A stretch of DNA of 64,000 bases, from assembly GCF_002797395.1 (NCBI RefSeq), contig NZ_KZ454943.1, positions 4,551,637 to 4,615,636 of the forward strand, read 5' to 3'. This stretch comes from Bacillus solitudinis (GTDB taxonomy: Bacteria > Bacillota > Bacilli > Bacillales > Bacillaceae_D). Of this stretch, positions 34,310-42,381 are shown piece after piece. Under the pieces are notes generated by a model that was not told the origin of the DNA, searched no databases, and saw only the letters and a list, made by a program, of their open reading frames with translations. Position numbers and translations under genes: made by a program. Positions within the stretch are counted from its first letter, which is position 1; each line of letters starts with the position of its first letter.

Positions 34310-34458
34310 TAACCCTCCTTTAGTCTCTGTTTCATCATCTAATCCCCATAAAAACTACCTTACGAAAGCAGAAAGGTTCAGTGCACCCCAACAAGCGTTT
34401 ACAAAAAACCTGCCCTTTTTATAGACCTTATGAATCAACTATCCAAGCTCTCAAAGAC

Positions 34459-34487
34459 AAAAAACACTTGCAACATTTACAAGTGCT
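34459..34487 (-). terminator. Terminator of the TRM11-like methyltransferase gene
   Basis: On the minus strand GCACTTG, loop, CAAGTG followed by TTTTTT, about 40 bases after the stop codon. Confidence 0.8.
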
Positions 34488-34523
34488 TTAGACAATCTAT
34501 CATTTAATTAATTGGAGGATTGG

Positions 34524-35480
34524 TTATTCACAAACAATGATTTCTCGAGAAAATCTCGCTTTTTTAGCGACGCAACGATCCACGATGGTAAAACCAGACT
34601 TCTTAAGTAAATCATCAATTGGCTCAATCGTGACAACAACGACCTTATCCGCAAATCTGCGTGCACTTTGAAGCATTTCCAGTTGCTCTGTCGGATCTAA
34701 TACAGAACAAAGATTATATGGCATATCGATAATAGCCACATCATAATCGCCTATGACATTGCGTATATCCTTTAACATGACTTCTCCGTATAAATCAAAA
34801 TAGGCTATGTTTTCTCGTGCGCCAATCGCAGCAAGTGGATTTATATCACTCCCCACAATCTCGATATGCATTGATAATGCTTCGATTAGTACTGTTCCTA
34901 TTCCGCAACAAGGGTCGATTACTTTTCTACCTTTCGGATTAGGGACAGCGATGTTGACAACCGCTCTTGCAACACGCGTGCTAAGGGCAGTTGAATAATT
35001 TTGAGGCTTTCTTTGATGCTTTAACCATATGGACTCACCTTTGACATATTGACCGAAAACCCAACCTTCTTTTAATTTCATAATTGCATATAACTGTTTT
35101 GGTTTGAGTAAATCAACCTTACCTTGAATTTGCAAGCCAATGTCACGCTCGATTTTACGTCTTTCCTCAAACACTACGATTTCATCTTTAGGTAAATCAT
35201 CATTTTTTACAAAAATCACCTTGAAAGTCGAAGCAATTGGTTGAAATCCCTGACATTGACGGAGAATATCATCCAAGCATTTCCCTTTGTAGATTACATC
35301 TATTCTCTCTCTTATAAATGGACTTCTGCTTGGCTTTATTCGAATTGGACTCTCAATAATTGACGATTCAGAAACAGACCCAAAGAGTGAGCGCATTTCT
35401 AACTGAGACAAAGAACGTTCATCCTCATGACAGGAATACGTATATAGATAATGAACCGCCTTTTGTTTAACCTTTTCCAC
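34524..35480 (-). CDS. TRM11/UPF0020-type SAM-dependent methyltransferase
   Basis: A 318-residue protein. The N-terminal half (about 1-150) probably contains a THUMP-like RNA-binding region; the C-terminal half is a Rossmann methyltransferase with KVIDPCCGIGTVLIEAL (SAM site) and AIIDMPYNL, a variant of the N/D-PPY catalytic motif with Met in place of the first Pro. Related enzymes methylate guanosine N2 in tRNA (TRM11, TrmG10). The exact substrate cannot be told. It lies alone on the minus strand between the nuclease cassette and an ABC exporter. Confidence 0.8.
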   Translation of the reverse strand: MEKVKQKAVHYLYTYSCHEDERSLSQLEMRSLFGSVSESSIIESPIRIKPSRSPFIRERIDVIYKGKCLDDILRQCQGFQPIASTFKVIFVKNDDLPKDEIVVFEERRKIERDIGLQIQGKVDLLKPKQLYAIMKLKEGWVFGQYVKGESIWLKHQRKPQNYSTALSTRVARAVVNIAVPNPKGRKVIDPCCGIGTVLIEALSMHIEIVGSDINPLAAIGARENIAYFDLYGEVMLKDIRNVIGDYDVAIIDMPYNLCSVLDPTEQLEMLQSARRFADKVVVVTIEPIDDLLKKSGFTIVDRCVAKKARFSREIIVCE

Positions 35481-35525
35481 TCTTTCCCAACCTTTACTAT
35501 TCGATATAACATAGAAGATTTTTGC

Positions 35526-37133
35526 TTATTCCCCTATAATATCACGTTTTTTATAACCTCTAAACCCAATTAGCATGAATGAAATCGCCAGACCAATTAA
35601 GGTGAAAGACTTTAAATAGTTCATCTCTTCAACTGGGAGTTGTGCGATATGACCGTATGGAGAAAGCTCCCCCATCCATTCCGGGAATTGCAGCAACCCA
35701 CCTAAGTAAACGACAATGAAGGAATAACCTAAATACAACCAGATAATGCTCGCCAATTGGGGAAATACGCCTATAAATAGTACGACCAAACCTGTCATGA
35801 GCCAAATCGCAGGTAAATAACCCATCAGAGCAGCAAACATCATTGTAAAAGAAAGAGGTTCTTCCATCATTGAATAAGCTGTAACCCACAATCCGGTTAA
35901 CGCTAAGAATAACATCACAAAACCAAAAAACAGTGAAAGCGCTAAGTAACCTCCCATTAATTTCGTACGCGATACCGAATGAGTCAGTACATGTTCAATG
36001 CGATTTTTTCTCTCTTCTGCTCTAATTTTAAGTATAGGCAACAAAGCAGGGACTGTGCATATCATGGAAATAACAGACATTAACATTGTTAAAAATTGTT
36101 CAGTTAACGAAAGCCCCTCTACTGGTGGGAATAACTCAGACAGCATTTCATTGCTCGAAAAGAAAGACTCTAAATCACCTAATACCGATCCATAAGAAGC
36201 ACCTAAAATAAACATCCCGACCGCCCATGCTATGATACCTGTACGTTGTAGTCTAAATGCAAGCCCCAACGGACTTAATAAAAAACGGTTTGCGTGTTTT
36301 CTACCAGGTTTTGTAGGTAAAAAACCTGATTCCAAATCTCGAATTCTATTTAAATATAAGGAAACAACGACAATGCCTAAGCCCATTCCAACTGTTACGA
36401 ATATGGGCCACCAATAATTATTTACATACACTTCAGTTCTTAAAATCCAACTAAGTGGTGAAAACAGTGAAAGCATTTCATTACTAACATCTCCAACCGC
36501 TCGCACGAGATAGGCTACCCCTAAAGCTGTAAAAGAAATTCCTATCGTTCCTCTTGTATTATCTGAAACTTGAGCAAATAGAACCGTCACAGCGCAGAAA
36601 AGTATTCCCGTTGCTCCTATAGCGGCTCCGTATAAAAGGGATCCTTCAAGGTCCATGCTTTCAATTCCCAAACCATACAAACCAAAACCGATAAGTAAAG
36701 CTAACAATAGGTTTGCACTAAACAAAACAATTATCGATGCCCCTACATTGGTTAGCTGCCCCACGGGAAGAGCTCTAATTAATTCGACTCGCCCTTCCTC
36801 TTCATCTGCCCGTGTATGACGTGTAGCAAGTAAAATATTCATTAGCGCTACCACTATGGCCGTAAATAACAACATTTGATGTGCCATCATCGGACCAGCA
36901 GTATAGTCATTCAAGCCATAACCTGGTCCAATCATTGCTGTCATCGCAGGGTTCCTCATTGTTTCAGCAATTACCTGTCTTTCTTGTTCATTTTGATATA
37001 AATCAGTAAATGCAGAAGCAGTAACGATTGTAATAAACGATAAAGCCATTAACCAAATTGAAAGCCGTAAACGATCGAGTCGTATCATGAAGAGTGTCAT
37101 ACGCGCTGTTTGACTGTACAGCTGCTTCCCCAT
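35526..37133 (-). CDS. ABC-2-type exporter permease (polyketide antibiotic exporter family)
   Basis: A 535-residue permease with about 12 membrane helices in two repeats, of the COG3559 type often named exporter of polyketide antibiotics. RADEEEGRVELIRALPVG and its repeat KIRAEERKNRIEHVLTHSVSRTKLMGGY are the characteristic cytoplasmic loops. It overlaps the ATPase gene by one base, so the two form one transporter. Substrate unknown; drug or peptide efflux is typical. Confidence 0.9.
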   Translation of the reverse strand: MGKQLYSQTARMTLFMIRLDRLRLSIWLMALSFITIVTASAFTDLYQNEQERQVIAETMRNPAMTAMIGPGYGLNDYTAGPMMAHQMLLFTAIVVALMNILLATRHTRADEEEGRVELIRALPVGQLTNVGASIIVLFSANLLLALLIGFGLYGLGIESMDLEGSLLYGAAIGATGILFCAVTVLFAQVSDNTRGTIGISFTALGVAYLVRAVGDVSNEMLSLFSPLSWILRTEVYVNNYWWPIFVTVGMGLGIVVVSLYLNRIRDLESGFLPTKPGRKHANRFLLSPLGLAFRLQRTGIIAWAVGMFILGASYGSVLGDLESFFSSNEMLSELFPPVEGLSLTEQFLTMLMSVISMICTVPALLPILKIRAEERKNRIEHVLTHSVSRTKLMGGYLALSLFFGFVMLFLALTGLWVTAYSMMEEPLSFTMMFAALMGYLPAIWLMTGLVVLFIGVFPQLASIIWLYLGYSFIVVYLGGLLQFPEWMGELSPYGHIAQLPVEEMNYLKSFTLIGLAISFMLIGFRGYKKRDIIGE

Positions 37134-38029
37134 TATATTTCACCTTTTGCTTCTGTTTTGTAATGGCGCATAAATAAATCTTCTAATGCAGGCGGGGAAC
37201 TTTCTAGTTTTACTAAACCGAACTCACTAACATGCTTCATCACTTTAGCTAATTCTTCTGTATCAACCTGAAAGGAAAGGGCTTCCTCTATTCTCTTAAT
37301 ATCATGAACCCCTTTTAATGTATTTAAAGACGAAATCGGTTTTTTCGTTTCAATAAGCAAATTCGTTCTAGTTAAATGGCGTAGTTCTTTTAACGTTCCT
37401 GTTTCAATCATCGTTCCTTGACGAATAATTCCGATTCTATCACATAACCTCTCAACTTCAGATAAAATATGGCTAGAAAGGAGAACACTTTTCCCTTCAT
37501 TTTTTGCTTCAATCACACAATCTTGAAATACTTTTTCCATTAGTGGGTCCAGTCCTGATGTCGGCTCATCTAAAATGTACAAATCTACATCTGATGAGAA
37601 CGCAGCTATTAACGCAACCTTCTGCCGGTTTCCTTTTGAATAGGTTCGACATTTTTTAGTGGGGTCAAAGTTAAACTTTTCAATTAATTCTTCACGAAGA
37701 TTTTTGTTTTTCTTCCCACGTAATGCCATAAATAAATCAATGACTTCTCCGCCTGTTAGATTTGGCCAAAGATTTACATCACCCGGTACATACGCAATAC
37801 GTTTGTGAATGTCGACTGCGTCTGTCCAAACATCCTGTCCAAATATCTTGGCTTCCCCTCCTGATGCCTTCAAGATACCTAGTAAAATCCGAATTGTCGT
37901 TGACTTTCCTGCTCCATTCGGCCCAATGAAACCATACACTTCTCCCTTATTGATTCCGATATTTACACCATTTAACGCTGTGAATTCACCAAATTTCTTT
38001 GTTAGATTGGTTGTTTTTAAAATGTCCAT
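37133..38029 (-). CDS. ABC transporter ATP-binding protein
   Basis: A 298-residue ATPase with Walker A GPNGAGKSTT (about 35-44), signature YSKGNRQKVAL, Walker B LYILDEPTSGLDPL and the H-loop LLSSHILSEV. The signature YSKGNRQK is the form common in drug-export ABC-2 systems. It drives the permease encoded immediately downstream. GGGGGAG precedes the ATG. A gene remnant lies upstream where a regulator might be expected. Confidence 0.93.
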   Translation of the reverse strand: MDILKTTNLTKKFGEFTALNGVNIGINKGEVYGFIGPNGAGKSTTIRILLGILKASGGEAKIFGQDVWTDAVDIHKRIAYVPGDVNLWPNLTGGEVIDLFMALRGKKNKNLREELIEKFNFDPTKKCRTYSKGNRQKVALIAAFSSDVDLYILDEPTSGLDPLMEKVFQDCVIEAKNEGKSVLLSSHILSEVERLCDRIGIIRQGTMIETGTLKELRHLTRTNLLIETKKPISSLNTLKGVHDIKRIEEALSFQVDTEELAKVMKHVSEFGLVKLESSPPALEDLFMRHYKTEAKGEI

Positions 38030-38100
38030 TTGAAATACTCCCCCACGTGTATCATGAATTTGAACAAAACTATTTTGAGTTTGGTGTCTGGTGATAAGAG

Positions 38101-38306
38101 CTAAGTATTATCTATAGAATAACCTGTTGTGGAATCATTCGCTACTAAGGTTTGTATCTCCTTTATAGTAGTATCAATATTGAAAAAGCCTCAAACATAT
38201 TCTCCATTTCAGTCGAAATCTCATAGGAATTGTTGCCACTTTTCCACGAGTTAAAGGCATTTTTGGCATGAATCGTCCATCGGCCTGAAGTATATTGATA
38301 GTGAAT
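38101..38306 (-). pseudogene. Frameshifted 3' gene remnant, family unknown
   Basis: Minus-strand reading from 38306 gives IHYQYTSGRWTIHAKNAF then NSWKSGNNSYEISTEMENMF EAFS; at a run of five T residues (38183-38187) the frame changes and continues NIDTTIKEIQTLVANDST TGYSIDNT to a TAG at 38101-38103. Both halves look like real protein and join into one helical C-terminal domain, but no start codon or ribosome site precedes them (a TGA lies just upstream). It lies directly upstream of the ABC exporter genes on the same strand, where their regulator gene would often be. I do not recognise the family. Confidence 0.5.
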
Positions 38307-38324
38307 TCACTGCCTATTTTCTAC

Positions 38325-38367
38325 AAAAAAAAGGCACTCCAAGGGATTGTCCTCCCCTTGGGCACCT
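38325..38367 (-). terminator. Terminator of the acidic lipoprotein gene
   Basis: On the minus strand GGTGCCCAAGGG, loop, CCCTTGGAGTGCC followed by eight T residues, ten bases after the stop codon. Confidence 0.92.
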
Positions 38368-38377
38368 CATTTTTCTT

Positions 38378-39061
38378 TTATTCAATCGTTTTAAGCATGG
38401 CCCACATACTTGGACCAATTCCTTCAGCAGCTTCTTTTGAAGGAAGAAACAAAGTAAAGCTCAATACATCTTCTTCATATTTCTTAGCTGTATGAACCAC
38501 TGTGGTTTTTGTGCCATTCATTTCTACTTCTTCAACAATCGCATACTCAACTCCATCTAACGGTACATCTGCATCCTCTTGAAGCGTTCCTTCTGCGTGG
38601 TCAAGTATGTTTTGTTTCATTTGCTCGACATCCGCGTTAGCTCCATTAGAAGTAATTCTCGTAAAAAATTCTTCATCATAATTTGAGAAAATGACATCAC
38701 GATTCGGTTCTTCGCTCACCAATGTATAATCTTGTAAAATATAAATAGCATAACCGAGTGGTGCTCGATTAAACTGAGCTAATCTCTTTTCATGTTCACC
38801 TTCCACAACAACATCAATTTCTTTTTCATCTGCTAATTCAATCGATGTTGATGGCTCTTGTTCTTCTTGAACTGGTTCCTCTTCTTCTACAGGCTCTTCT
38901 TCAGGTTCTTCCTCCACAACCTCAGGATCCTCATTTGCCGGTTCCTCTACTTGCTCCTCTTCAGGCGTACCATTTACTTCATCATTTTCCTCGACTGTAC
39001 CACATGCAACGAGGGTTATTGCTAATCCTGCTACTAGTATATATTTTAGTGTTCTCTTCAT
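38378..39061 (-). CDS. Lipoprotein with acidic Glu/Pro-rich linker
   Basis: A 227-residue lipoprotein. MKRTLKYILVAGLAITLVAC ends in lipobox LVAC with Cys20 as the lipidation site. Residues about 21-75 are a low-complexity stretch of Glu and Pro (EEEPVQEEQEP), acting as an acidic spacer. The C-terminal domain (about 90-227) is globular; it begins RLAQFNRAPLGYAIYILQDYTLV and I do not recognise it. Acidic surface segments are common in alkaliphiles and halophiles. Transcribed alone, with a strong terminator. Confidence 0.8.
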   Translation of the reverse strand: MKRTLKYILVAGLAITLVACGTVEENDEVNGTPEEEQVEEPANEDPEVVEEEPEEEPVEEEEPVQEEQEPSTSIELADEKEIDVVVEGEHEKRLAQFNRAPLGYAIYILQDYTLVSEEPNRDVIFSNYDEEFFTRITSNGANADVEQMKQNILDHAEGTLQEDADVPLDGVEYAIVEEVEMNGTKTTVVHTAKKYEEDVLSFTLFLPSKEAAEGIGPSMWAMLKTIE

Positions 39062-39168
39062 CTTAACTTCCCCCTACTCTTTGTTGTTTATTTCTAGCTA
39101 TAAAACGACCCAACTTCAAGAATGGTTTCAAAAAAGTTTGGAATTTCCTCGACTGTTGCTATTAATAA

Positions 39169-39177
39169 ATTATACCA
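39169..39177 (-). promoter_or_regulatory. Candidate promoter of the acidic lipoprotein gene
   Basis: TGG TATAAT (extended -10) on the minus strand, about 108 bases before the start codon; the -35 is weak. The rest of the 39062-39358 gap shows no gene. Confidence 0.4.
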
Positions 39178-39358
39178 CGCTATTATCTATGTAGGAATTG
39201 TGTTTAATTAAAGTAACAGTTTAATATTAAAGAGATTTCCTATTTAAGTTGCTATACATGGACTAATAAAAACGTTATTAGCACGTTAATAGAGCTATTT
39301 ACCAATACCATTATTAACTATAAACTTGACTACTAGAATTAAACTATTATCTCATAGA

Positions 39359-40240
39359 TTACGATTGGTTATTTGGCGCTTGGAGCGTCAGAACTACTAT
39401 TTCTGGACGATTAAAGAGTCTTATAGGAATGATGCTATTTCCAAGCCCTCTACTCACAATCATTGTGGTATGATCTAGAATGAATTTTGCTGAATAGAAT
39501 TCTGGGAATAACCCTTGGTTTGGTGCTACAATTCCACCGATAAACGGAATTCTAAACTGACCACCATGCGCATGCCCTGAGAAAACCAAATCAAAACCAA
39601 ATTGTGAATATAAAAAGAATAATTCTGGTCTATGAGCTAATAAAATGTTGAAAGTTTCATGTTTTTCAACCTCTTGAAATATATCTTTTATAGTACCCTC
39701 TGCTATCTCTTGGTCTGAGTAGGCATTCTTAGCTTTTGCGGGGTCATCAATTCCGATAATTTGAAACTTCTCTCCCCCCTTGTCTATTTCTTCAACTGAA
39801 TTCCTCATAACATGTACACCTATATTATTTAATTTAACTTCCAATCTATCAAATTTCCCAGACCACCATTCATGATTACCAGTTACGAAATAAACAGGAG
39901 CAATCTCAACAAGTCTTTCCATCAACAAAAGACTGTTTTTTTCTTCATATCTTTTTGAATCTACTAAATCCCCCGTAAATACAATTAGATCTGGGTTTAC
40001 TTTCTCAACCCTTTTCACTAATTGACTTTGGTTGTTACCAAAAGATTTACTATGTAAGTCTGATAGTTGAACAATTTTATAGCCCTCAAAGCTGTTGGGA
40101 ATCTTAGTCGAATTAAATGTATATTCAGTGGTTTCAATTGAATTGTTTTGAAAATGAATAAAATAAATTAACAATATAAAGCCAACAATAAAATAGATAT
40201 ACCTTCTACTCTTTTTATTCTTCAAAAATAGCAAACTCAT
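39359..40240 (-). CDS. Membrane-anchored metallophosphoesterase (YkuE-like)
   Basis: A 293-residue calcineurin-like phosphoesterase. An N-terminal basic segment and one helix (about 13-30) anchor it. The metal-binding motifs are in order: LSDLHSKSFG, VFTGDLVDS, YFVTGNHEWWSG, LLAHRPEL and FSGHAHGGQFRIP. This arrangement fits YkuE-type enzymes that act at the membrane on lipid or nucleotide phosphates. The substrate cannot be told from sequence. Confidence 0.92.
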   Translation of the reverse strand: MSLLFLKNKKSRRYIYFIVGFILLIYFIHFQNNSIETTEYTFNSTKIPNSFEGYKIVQLSDLHSKSFGNNQSQLVKRVEKVNPDLIVFTGDLVDSKRYEEKNSLLLMERLVEIAPVYFVTGNHEWWSGKFDRLEVKLNNIGVHVMRNSVEEIDKGGEKFQIIGIDDPAKAKNAYSDQEIAEGTIKDIFQEVEKHETFNILLAHRPELFFLYSQFGFDLVFSGHAHGGQFRIPFIGGIVAPNQGLFPEFYSAKFILDHTTMIVSRGLGNSIIPIRLFNRPEIVVLTLQAPNNQS

Positions 40241-40276
40241 ATTTTATTAACCTCCAATACCGTTATTTATAAGCTC

Positions 40277-40304
40277 AAAAACGCCAGTTAAAGTAACTGA
40301 CGCT
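40277..40304 (-). terminator. Terminator of yuiD
   Basis: On the minus strand AAGCGTCAGTTA and TAACTGGCGTTTTT, six bases beyond the stop codon. Confidence 0.88.
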
Positions 40305-40309
40305 TGGTA

Positions 40310-40768
40310 CTATGATTTGGTTAACGCATAACCAAGTGAACCTGTTACAAGGCCTAAAAGGGCACCTCCGAGTACCTCTTCTGGTTGATGACCTAAGCGC
40401 TCACGAAGCCTAACCGCTTGTCGATGACTAAGATTATGGTCATAGCTATCCGTTACTTGTTCAAGCTCGGCATCCATTTCATTTACTTTTATTGTTAATT
40501 CTCCGGTTTGCCTACGTATCCCTTGTGCGTCATACATGACAATAAGTCCAAAGACTGTCGATAGTGCAAAATCAATGGATGATACGCCTCGTTCTAATGC
40601 AACATAGGTTGCGAGCGCAGTAACTCCAGCAGAATGGGAGCTTGGCATCCCACCTGTTTCCACTAATGTTCCTTTATCCCAGTTACCTGTCTTTGCTTTC
40701 TTAATCGGGATCTTTAGAGATTGAGCTATCCCTATAGTTATCAATGCTGTTAACATTGGTTTGTTCAT
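40310..40768 (-). CDS. yuiD: Divergent PAP2 family membrane protein YuiD
   Basis: A 152-residue membrane protein of the divergent PAP2 (acid phosphatase/VanZ-related) family. GGMPSSHSAGVTALATYVAL holds the conserved serine-histidine motif, VMYDAQGIRRQTG the second, and LGHQPEEVLGGALLGLVTG the third. The family is widespread in Bacillaceae and of unproven function, possibly lipid phosphate phosphatase. Divergent from the 36-residue gene at 40979. Confidence 0.92.
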   Translation of the reverse strand: MNKPMLTALITIGIAQSLKIPIKKAKTGNWDKGTLVETGGMPSSHSAGVTALATYVALERGVSSIDFALSTVFGLIVMYDAQGIRRQTGELTIKVNEMDAELEQVTDSYDHNLSHRQAVRLRERLGHQPEEVLGGALLGLVTGSLGYALTKS

Positions 40769-40978
40769 GTCCTCACCTCATTAATAGTTTGAGGAGAAAG
40801 CGAGCGAACTATTCATTATGACCTTGTCAAGTTCCTCTTTAAAAACCAAATATCCACCGAGTATCGTTCCGGTTATTAGCATAGGGAATCACCCAACACA
40901 GACAACATAACAGTTGGTTCAAATAGTGAAAGTATGGAAAGCAATTTCCTGAGCACCCTAAATATAGGAGGTGATATT

Positions 40979-41089
40979 ATGGAAACTATGCGAGTCCTTC
41001 AGTATCTATGCTCAATTTTAGGAACAGGATGTCTAGTGTTTACATATATTGTTATGGCACGTAAAAAAGAAAAGCGCGCTCGTAATTAA
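40979..41089 (+). CDS. 36-residue single-pass membrane protein
   Basis: ATG at 40979 follows TAGGAGGTGATATT, a nearly perfect ribosome site. The product reads METMRVLQYLCSILGTGC then LVFTYIVMARKKEKRARN: one membrane helix (about 6-26) with a strongly basic cytoplasmic tail. It lies on the plus strand between two minus-strand genes (yuiD and brxC), and its last codons overlap the terminator hairpin at 41072-41099. I do not know the family. The ribosome site and clean helix-plus-basic-tail topology support it as a true gene. Confidence 0.65.
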   Translation: METMRVLQYLCSILGTGCLVFTYIVMARKKEKRARN

Positions 41090-41099
41090 TAGAGCGCTT
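41072..41099 (-). terminator. Terminator of the brxC unit
   Basis: AAGCGCGCTC and GAGCGCTT pair with one bulge; on the minus strand TTTTCTTTTTT follows. It overlaps the end of the plus-strand small gene. Confidence 0.75.
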
Positions 41100-41106
41100 C
41101 TCTTCT

Positions 41107-41448
41107 TTACCCCAAAAATTTAGTAATATTTTTTTTCGTAATATTCCAATGAGATGCAGACCATTGAACGTTTTTATCTTTAATCAAAATTAATTGAGGT
41201 GATTCGTGTTTAACATCAAGTTCTTTCGAAATTAGATTAGATATTGGACGTTCTTCAATCACACGAACTAATGAAAAGGTTAGCTCGCCCTTTTCATGTT
41301 CCTCCACAAACCCTAGATATTCCGCATGTGCTTCTGCACTTATGGGGCAAGTTGTACTATGTTTAAAAATAAAAACAGGATTAATGCTCGATAACTCAAA
41401 TACCTCTTTCCAATCTTGTTCTGTGGTTACTTCTTTAATAATTGACAT
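41107..41448 (-). CDS. ytxJ: Bacillithiol system redox-active protein BrxC (YtxJ)
   Basis: A 113-residue thioredoxin-like protein. FIFKHSTTCPISAEAHAEY places Cys34 in the TCPIS motif that identifies YtxJ/BrxC monothiol bacilliredoxins. It removes bacillithiol from, or exchanges thiols with, oxidised proteins. It is 23 bases downstream of the DegV gene on the same strand and may be co-transcribed. It works in the same thiol system as BshB2 at 16428. Confidence 0.92.
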   Translation of the reverse strand: MSIIKEVTTEQDWKEVFELSSINPVFIFKHSTTCPISAEAHAEYLGFVEEHEKGELTFSLVRVIEERPISNLISKELDVKHESPQLILIKDKNVQWSASHWNITKKNITKFLG

Positions 41449-41471
41449 AAGTCACACCCTTTAATTTTTAG

Positions 41472-42314
41472 TTATTCTGAGTAATACATTAATGCAATCG
41501 CACCTGGCCCTGTATGAGTACTAATAATTGGCGATGTTTCAGAAATTAATATCGGTATATCTCTTGAAACGGAAAGTAATGATTTCTCTAATTTTGCTGC
41601 CAGGTCTTCGGCTTCAATATGCGCAATACCCACACCTTTAATTGTTTTTCCTTCTGTCTCTTCCAAAAATGTCTTAGTGAGGAGTTGAATCATTTGAGTA
41701 TATGTACGAACTTTGGCAAACGGGGAATAGACACCGTCAGCTAGAGAAGCAATTGGCTTAATTTTCAAAAGCGATCCAAGTAATGCCTTTCCTCTCCCAA
41801 TCCTCCCCCCTTTTACTAAATATTCCAGGGTATCAACCATTAAGTATAATGAGGTTTGATTACGAATCTGTTCTAACCTCGAAATTATTTCTTCAACGGC
41901 ATGACCATTCTTTGCCATCTTTGCTGCTTCAATCACTTGAAAACCGAGCGCATGAGAAATAAATCGAGAATTTATAACAGTAACATTCGCATCACTCATT
42001 TCAGCAGCTGAATTTGCGGATTGATATGTACCACTCATTCCTTCTGTTAAATGAATCGAGATAATTTTGGCATCCTCATCCTTTGCTAGTCGATTATAAG
42101 TTTCAACAAACACTCCTGGAGCAGGCTGAGAGCTTTTCGGTAACTCATCTGAAGCAATTAACATATCAATAAATTCTTTCTTCGTAATATCAACCCCGTC
42201 CAAATAAGTCTTTCCCCGAACAGTAATTGAGAGAGGAACCACGGTTATTTGGTAGCTGTCAATCATCTCCTGTGTTAAATCTGCCGTAGAATCCGTTACG
42301 ATTTTTATTGCCAT
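41472..42314 (-). CDS. DegV family fatty acid-binding protein
   Basis: A 280-residue DegV-family protein, normal length. KIVTDSTADLTQEMIDSYQI is the hallmark N-terminus, with LPKSSQPAPGVF and LTEGMSGTYQSA in the lipid-binding pocket and KGGRIGRGKALLGSLLKIKPI in the second domain. DegV proteins (FakB type) present fatty acids to the kinase FakA for phosphorylation. No fakA lies in the window. Confidence 0.93.
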   Translation of the reverse strand: MAIKIVTDSTADLTQEMIDSYQITVVPLSITVRGKTYLDGVDITKKEFIDMLIASDELPKSSQPAPGVFVETYNRLAKDEDAKIISIHLTEGMSGTYQSANSAAEMSDANVTVINSRFISHALGFQVIEAAKMAKNGHAVEEIISRLEQIRNQTSLYLMVDTLEYLVKGGRIGRGKALLGSLLKIKPIASLADGVYSPFAKVRTYTQMIQLLTKTFLEETEGKTIKGVGIAHIEAEDLAAKLEKSLLSVSRDIPILISETSPIISTHTGPGAIALMYYSE

Positions 42315-42381
42315 GCTATAATCCCCTTTATTATCTGTTCATATTGCTCATAGTGTTTGTTGGCGATTTATATATATACCG

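Noticed and set aside
35629..35889. Second-frame ORF inside the ABC permease gene
   Set aside because: It is embedded in a full-length permease frame with membrane helices and has no ribosome site.
38101..38165. Short secreted signalling peptide gene after AAAGGAG
   Set aside because: No ATG, GTG or TTG is at the right distance and no signal peptide is encoded; the frame continues from an upstream protein-like remnant.
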